Source: Haliclona indistincta (taxonomy: Eukaryota > Porifera > Demospongiae > Haplosclerida > Chalinidae). From it: a stretch of 64,000 nt of DNA. A program made the translations under genes and the position numbers. The stretch spans positions 1,920,598 through 1,984,597 of the forward strand of contig OZ024784.1 of assembly GCA_964017065.1 (NCBI GenBank), read 5' to 3'. Below the pieces are notes generated by a model. The model saw nothing but the letters and a program-made list of their open reading frames with translations. It made no database searches and was not told the DNA's origin. This document shows positions 58,400 to 64,000 of the stretch, in pieces. Each line of letters opens with the position of its first letter. Within the stretch, counting starts at the first letter, position 1.

Positions 58400-58915
58400 C
58401 ATTTATGTGGAATAGTGTAGATGTGATTCTCTCTTCTAGTAGGGTTTACAACAGTGTAATCCTGGTCTCCTTATCTTCACTGAAGGTACTACTGTTTCTC
58501 CAGTGTAGAGCATTGAGTACATACTGGTGTAGTCAGTGGTAACAGTGTCCAATGGTTGGTAGTGGGAGCTCTGCAGGTCATCATTGTGAGTGTGTGGTGA
58601 AGATATTGGGTGAACGTCAAAATAGTGCTGATTCCAATAATTTATTGTGAATCTTCTAATGATTTTCTGTAGCAGTTAGTTTGGTGACCTAAGAGCAGAG
58701 TGCATGTTGTTGATCTTTGCAGAGGTTGAAGTGCTTACCGTCAACTTTAAATGTATCATTCTGTTAGAGGAGCAACAATGTCTTTCTATAAATGGTTTAC
58801 TGCAACGAGACATAATTTTTGATTTCTGAAAGTTTCAACAGACCTTTCCTTTTTCTCTTCTTTGTCTCTTTACTAGTAACAGGACGACAGTAACTGATAT
58901 TTCACTGACAATAAC
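58400..58915 (-). pseudogene. IgR27: decayed tail II and TM-B fragments
   Basis: 58400-58660 matches tail II (GSHYQPL and DYTSMY regions recognisable) with frameshifts; 58850-58915 matches the TM-B exon start and then ends. No Ig or signal exon. It marks the right end of the array. Confidence 0.8.
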
Positions 58916-59134
58916 ACTCTCTACTAACTAATACTCTATTTACTCGTTAACATGTATTCTAAAATCATGGTTTATAGCATGCTTTGCTAGCACATCATAA
59001 TGTGGATCACTTGATCCATCCTTGCCCTGATTATGTAAGAATAGATACTCATTACTGCCAAAATAATATAATAACAATATAATAATAGGATATTTATAAC
59101 ACTAGAATAACTCAAACAACTATTATAGTCTGTT
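58916..59134. other. Array boundary / 3' flank of ABCD3-like gene
   Basis: AT-rich; nothing coding seen. Probable 3' UTR of the ABC gene. Confidence 0.4.
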
Positions 59135-60365
59135 TTAGGATCCGAACTCTTCAGTTGAGGAATCGATAGCCTTGTACTCGTATGCTCCACGACCATCGAA
59201 CTGAAGAACGTACTGCAAAGAAATACAATAATAGACATGTTACTCACACACTCGCTCTTTCTTACCTCGTGATGCTTCCAAAGTGACTTGCGATGAGACA
59301 CTGTGAACAGTGTGATCCCCCTCTGAGAAAGAAATTACAACGCATAAACACACACTTTGCTCACAAACACTAAAACACTTTAAAATAATGGTAAAGATTT
59401 TTGTTCTGTACTAACCTCACGACAATGAGAGTATATGAATCCTTCCACGTCCACACTGACAGCACTAGTGCACTCATCAAGAATAGCGAACTGAGGCGAA
59501 TGATAGAACAAGCGAGCCATCTATGAAGCAATGAGAAACGACTACTTTGGATTTCAGAATGTCAAACTCACAGCCATTCTCTGCTTCTCTCCACCGCTCA
59601 GTACATCCATCCAGTCCTGAATGCAAAGACGTGACTACCACTAACTAACACAACCCTTCTCTTACCTGCACCACATCCCAGCCTCCTTCTCTCTCCAGTA
59701 GGTAATGTAGCTGTACCTGTAGGACACAAGCACATCACAAAGAGTGTTTTCTACATCACACAATGCCTGCCTACCTGTTTCAGATACTCTTCTAGGTCTT
59801 TGTCAGTTACTCCTTTCTTGCGTTGCTCCTCTATACTGTGAGGATAGGTCACTTGGTCTCTCAGGGTGCCTAGAGTCTTGTATGGTCGCTGGAAACAGAA
59901 ATAAAGTCAGTCAGTGAGTTATCTACTAACCTGCGGAACATAGAAGAGCTTGCTCCTGTGTGGTTTCACTAATCTCCCACCAAACAGCGGCCATAGCTAG
60001 AGAGAGAGAGAGAGGAGCAAGATATAACCAACCAGTAGAGTAGGATCTTACCTCTCCAAGGATTCTGAACAGAGAGCTCTTGCCCCATCCATTGGGTCCA
60101 CACACCAACACATTCATACCTGATTTCACCTGAATCGCAACAATGGGAATGACTACTAGTATTCAAAATTATGGTGCAACTCACCTCAAAATTGAGATTC
60201 TTAACCAACACGTCACCATTGGGAGTCACAAGAGGTACTTGCTCAAACCTAACACAGAATACACATTATAGTAAACCTTTGACTCACATGATACTCTATC
60301 ATACACTGATCATACCTGATGATGTGGTTAGTCTCGGTAGTGAAACCACTGGTAGTGTTTGATGC
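59135..60365 (-). CDS. ABCD3: ABCD3 (PMP70)-type peroxisomal ABC half-transporter, ATPase domain exons
   Basis: Ten exons: 60316-60365, 60185-60248, 60052-60129, 59931-59996, 59775-59888, 59666-59716, 59572-59616, 59416-59520, 59266-59322 and 59135-59212; phases agree and give 235 aa to the stop. Visible: Walker [14 protein letters not shown]-loop FYVPQRPY, signature [11 protein letters not shown], Walker [13 protein letters not shown]-loop [14 protein letters not shown] and a C-terminus EEFGS as in PMP70. In other animals this protein is a peroxisomal membrane half-transporter for fatty acyl-CoA. The transmembrane half (about 400 residues) is not found in the 3.6 kb upstream, which is repeat-rich. 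Walker A has Trp where most family members have Cys. Confidence 0.88.
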
Positions 60366-60806
60366 CTATCTAGGGAGTAAGTGCACTATTCCAGATATAT
60401 ACATGTGCGATGGTGTATTTTTTTCGTTCACTCAGGACAGCGCTAGGCTTGTTGAAAGAAGAAATAACAATTCGTGTGGGCGGTGATTTTTGTTTACCAC
60501 TTTAGAAACGTCTGCCAGTTTCGCCAAAAGTATTTCCATGCTCAGAACAATCGTCTAATCAATGCTAGATGTCTGGAATCTCGAGAAACGCTAAAACAGC
60601 GAAGATCTGCAACGGCTCTCTGAGAGTCGCCATCTTGATTTTCGTCGTCAAGCAAGCAGTTCCGGCGACTTTCATAGACTTCCTACAAGCGCTTACACTT
60701 CAGATATAGTTAAAATGCGGTAGAAATGTATAACAATAGAGATATGTGCCAAAACTCATTGTCACACATGAGTAGCCGCCATCTTAATTCGAGGTCATCC
60801 TGTATC
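60366..60806 (-). other. Possible promoter and short first exon upstream of the ABC exons
   Basis: CAAGATGGCG (minus strand, ATG at 60630-60632) resembles a TSS-proximal start context but its frame closes after 22 codons. Another ATG at 60537-60539 opens MEILLAKLADVSKV and reaches a GTAAAC donor (exon 60498-60539, 42 nt, phase 0), which is in phase with the 60365 exon. Whether this makes a real short transcript is unknown. No transmembrane exons seen here. Confidence 0.3.
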
Positions 60807-60815
60807 ATTGCCGAT

Positions 60816-61405
60816 CAGGGGGGTACGACAAGCTAATTTATTCTGACGTAATGCTGACGTTGCTGCACGTAGGCAAAACTAAATACATTGCGACTTTCAT
60901 GGTCTGCTACGTCTTTAGAGGACAATTTGGACGGTAAGTATGTTGCGAAATGGATACTACTGCCCAAGAGCTTTCGTTTAAGCTATCTTACCCCACCCTT
61001 ACCTTTTTTAGTTTTTGCAGTACAGAGAGATGAAGATGGAGAATTGGTTGGCAAAACTATTCACCCAAGAAAGCACCAATGTGATCAAAACAGCATTGCT
61101 ATCATTCTTGAGCATCATTCGATTAATATTGTAAAGAAATTACGGCTGTGGCGCACAAACTCTGTCCAATCACTGTAACAGCAGATAACTTGTTTCAGCT
61201 ATTTTCAGTAGATTGTTCTGGAATATTACTTGCCTTGATCTGGAGTGTAAACAATGCACACTTGAGCTCGATATCATGTACTATAGCGTGATGGCAAACT
61301 GTTTAATACTATCCTGCATACATTCCAAACCATTATTGTTCGTTAGTGGGCGTGTCGTGTGTCAGCAATACGTCATATTAAAATAGCTTGTCGTATACCC
61401 CCCTG
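60816..61405. mobile_element. 590-bp element with 9-bp target duplication
   Basis: Ends CAGGGGGGTACGACAAGCTA and TAGCTTGTCGTATACCCCCCTG; ATTGCCGAT is duplicated at 60807-60815 and 61406-61414. The 9-bp duplication suggests a Mutator-like non-autonomous element. The 96-codon plus-strand frame inside has no recognisable domain. Confidence 0.85.
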
Positions 61406-61414
61406 ATTGCCGAT

Positions 61415-62160
61415 CGGCAATGATTATTACTAGAGTAATTCTTGCAAAATGCAATTTTGCTGACGAAGCGTTTTTTGCTTTTTGCAAATCTGAATCTAAT
61501 TTGACACTTTGCATCTTTATTGAAGTTCTGCTTATGATTCAAGGAATTTCAGAAAATTAGCGAAGAGATTCGAAATCTGCTGACTAAAATGCAGTGTTTG
61601 GTGGCTGGAACTGTTGTTTTTCGATGGCTCTATTTGCAGAAAGCAGTTGGCCACTTTTGACCACTGATCCTGGACAAGTGTTTTTTGGCCTTGCCATTTG
61701 TATTTTCTGTTTTTCACTTAGTGTGTATTAAGCTAGGTTTATATATGTTTACATTTAGTTCGCTATGCCTGCCAAATGTTTGAACAAATCTTTACCATAG
61801 GCTATATTCTGTACACATTCACGCACAAACTATGAAAGTTGACATAATATTTTTAGAGAGCCGATGCATGTGGTCTTGTACTAAGCCCATTGAAATTCTT
61901 CTCACTCGAAGAAGTAATGGATAAAACTTGTTCAAACATTTGCTTAATCATATTCATCAATACCACCATGCCTATAGCTATACTTTTTTCTTGATAGAGA
62001 GCACACACACAGAAGTAGGACAGGGAAAGGAGAAAAGAGTAAACAAGAATTGGACGTATTCATTGTAAGAAAAAGTCATCTGTTGTCCAGGCACGTTATT
62101 ATATTAATAAAAATAATTACTGTTCTTATTATTCCTGCACATGCATTATAGGAAGAAATT
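61415..62160. other. AT-rich non-coding stretch
   Basis: No gene, RNA or clear repeat seen. Confidence 0.4.
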
Positions 62161-62164
62161 TAAA

Positions 62165-62520
62165 TCTCTGTAGACTCCAGTGCTAACCTAAATGGCCAGG
62201 TATACTGTATGTTTTTCATAGTTTCCCTTGTTCCTGTATACTTACATGTATAGGAATATAACTCTACCAGCCCGCAATCAGAATCAACCATCCTAGTACC
62301 AGAATCATCAGGCTCAGTGAAAGATAAACTTGAGGATTAACTCTCTGGTGACACCAGCACCAACCTATGTGGGCAGGTATATTTTGCAAGCATTTACAGT
62401 TTTACACTATTTTATTTGTTCTTGTACATTTAGGAATATAACTCTACCGGGCCAGCCAATTGCAATCAGAATCAACCGATACCAGCCTACCAGCATCATC
62501 ATCAACAGTGAAAGATCAAC
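62165..62520 (+). repeat. Two tandem exon-like repeats of about 175 bp
   Basis: About 62165-62342 and 62337-62520 share an order of GACxCCAG, a CAGGTAT donor-like site, a pyrimidine tract and TAGGAATATAACTCTACC acceptor-like site, then a QSEST-like coding stretch. They look like duplicated exons of an unknown plus-strand gene or repeat; the first copy has an in-frame stop. Confidence 0.4.
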
Positions 62521-63002
62521 TAGGGCCTGACTTGGTTCTTCCATCCCGGTGGACAGATGTCTCTGGTGATAGTCGAGATCTTAGACTCCGAGGCTGTGTT
62601 GTGACTAGCCCCAAATTTTCGCAACGCGGAAACGCAACGGAACGAAACGGCGAAAATTGGGCCTGGTATGGTACCGGTACACACTGCACTGCAAGGGTAC
62701 TAATGCGCGTGCTCAGACTATACCCCGGTATATGGGGTATTCGTAATCTTTTTGGGAATTCTCGCTACATTACACCGTATAGATCTACTAGCCCGTTCCC
62801 GAAGCACCTTCCGTGTTCTTCCAAGACTAAAAGTATCGTACAGCTCGGTATTTGTGCTGTTCTCAGTGTTCTGCCTTGATCAACATGGTTTTACACTAAA
62901 CTGTAGGGTTCCCAATGAAAAAAAGGACAATCACAGATTCAGCGGGCTTGCGTCTCGGTGTGTAGAGTGGTTTGACCCGAACATGGAACGGACAAGATTT
63001 AC

Positions 63003-63580
63003 ACCCGTTTCGTCGACTCCCGATTCGTCGACTCTCGATTGGTCGACTAATTAATATTCATATTCGCGTTATTACCTGCGCGCGTGCCCGGCGCAGCGCT
63101 ACGATTGAGTTCGAACGACATTATGTAATAACTAAAATAATCCTAAACCCTAAACCCTAGAAACCTTCTCCTAACTGTGCAAAGTCGGGAGGGTGTCCTA
63201 AACCGGGCCTTCGGCCCTTGGTAAGCCTAAGGATCGTCGGGAGGGTGTCCTAAAGCGGGCCTTCGGCCCTTGGTAAGCCTAAGGATAGTCGAGAAGGTCG
63301 TCCTAAAGCGGGCCTTCTGCCCTTGCTAAAGATCGTCTAGAGCGTTGTGAATGGACAAAAAAACTTAAGTCCGTCTGTTCTTTACAATTCATACGAATTG
63401 TAAAGAACAGACGGACGTCACTTGAACAGTTTCCGTGGCCCACAGATCTACACAAAGGGCTAGGCAGTGCTTTCACGGAACAACGTAATTGAAATTCGCT
63501 GTAGTGGCCGCATAGCGACCGTACAGTGGGCGTAACCCAATAATTGACTAGTCGACGAATCGGGAGTCGACGAAACGGGG
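63003..63580. mobile_element. Foldback element with internal GC hairpin repeats
   Basis: CCCGTTTCGTCGACTCCCGA at the left (about 63004) is repeated inverted at the right (about 63558-63578). Inside are about three tandem copies of a roughly 52-bp unit around GCGGGCCTTCGGCCCTTGG (63188-63330), a hairpin at 63378-63409 (TTCTTTACAATTC pair) and CCTAAACCCTAAACCCTAG near 63140. No transposase. Confidence 0.7.
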
Positions 63581-64000
63581 ACAAGCCACGGACAAATAGA
63601 GAAGCGCCAAGTCTTTCCTTTTTGCAGGAAAAAATAAAAAACACTTGAAATAACTTGTCGATGCTAGCCAATCGCAAGCACTGAAATACTTTTTTAAAAC
63701 TACATTCAGCGCCAAAGCTTAGTTTTGTTGGTAAGGATGCACAGGATCACGCTGTCAAGATTTCCAAGCTCTTCGACGTCGCAGCGATCTTTATGCGTTG
63801 TTTCCAGGGTCTTTATCTTTATGCGGGGCCCCAAGACGATGACGAAAATAGACTTCGGACTCTAGCGCTTTTGTAAATTGTGCTGTAGCAATCCTCATGC
63901 AGAGTTTACTTAGTTAGGTGTCAAAACATCTGCACAGCAAGTTTCATGAAGTTCATACACTTCCTTCCATCTGGCTCAGAAAAAAACAGAAATATTTTGA
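63581..64000. other. Right-end unannotated sequence
   Basis: No gene or repeat recognised. Confidence 0.35.

Noticed and set aside
60888..61178. 96-codon plus-strand frame
   Set aside because: Lies inside the 590-bp non-autonomous element and has no recognisable domain.
62460..62879. 139-codon plus-strand frame near the right end
   Set aside because: No domain seen; only its first part overlaps an exon-like repeat, and the rest looks like chance.
63140..63165. Telomere
   Set aside because: Only two or three CCCTAAA-like units inside repeat DNA; similar short runs occur near 9790 and 40350.
1..64000. tRNA, rRNA or bacterial operon features
   Set aside because: None recognised; spliced genes and transposon types indicate nuclear DNA of an animal.

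Overview
Organism. The window looks like animal nuclear DNA, most probably from a demosponge. The evidence is short introns (about 45-120 bp), an animal-type peroxisomal ABC transporter end (ABCD3/PMP70-like), single-Ig receptors with tyrosine-rich tails, and many DNA transposons and MITEs with visible target-site duplications. The phylum is inferred, not proven.

Layout. Positions 1-58915 are almost entirely a tandem, same-strand (minus) array of about 27 paralogous genes and gene remnants, here named IgR1 to IgR27 from left to right. Transcription runs leftward. Each gene is a small set of modules: a signal-peptide exon (phase 1), one exon for a single V-like Ig domain plus a Thr/Pro stalk, a transmembrane exon of one of two unrelated kinds (TM-A or TM-B), a mini-exon of about 26-34 nt in most copies (longer in the IgR24-26 group), and tyrosine-rich tail exons of two main kinds (tail I with variant I', and tail II). 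The tails carry ITIM-like sites (VxYxxV, SxYxxL) and other YxxL/I/V sites. About ten copies read intact (IgR7, 8, 11, 15, 16, 17, 18, 21, 23, 24, 25). Several others keep an open signal peptide and Ig domain but lose the tail or the membrane anchor through a small indel or a transposon. The rest are clear pseudogenes.

Inserted elements. An intron-containing Mutator-like transposon (3025-7401) carries C2H2 and CXXC zinc fingers, and its unoccupied site survives in the paralogous segment at 40500. Smaller elements sit inside receptor genes: a MITE that ends IgR5 before its membrane segment, a TTAA-flanked piggyBac-like MITE in the IgR12 membrane exon, a 311-bp element in the IgR13 Ig exon, a LINE remnant plus foldback DNA in IgR11 intron 1, and a 1.84-kb foldback element at 27951-29790.

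Right flank. A complete six-exon Gfo/Idh/MocA oxidoreductase gene (51552-53030) interrupts the array. Two copies of its 3' end lie at 44768-44944 and 49020-49390, so receptor genes were duplicated together with the neighbour's tail. At 59135-60365 lie ten exons for the ATPase half of an ABCD3-type transporter; its membrane half is not seen. From 60.4 kb to the end I see repeats and transposon-like DNA and no convincing gene.

Reading. The array resembles the clustered, hypervariable, inhibitory-type Ig receptor complexes that animals use for allorecognition or innate immunity (for example Hydractinia Alr or vertebrate KIR/CD300 clusters). No function is shown by the sequence alone. The modular reassortment of ectodomains and tails, the localised variability in the Ig domain and the stalk-repeat expansion make it a strong candidate for an undescribed recognition system.
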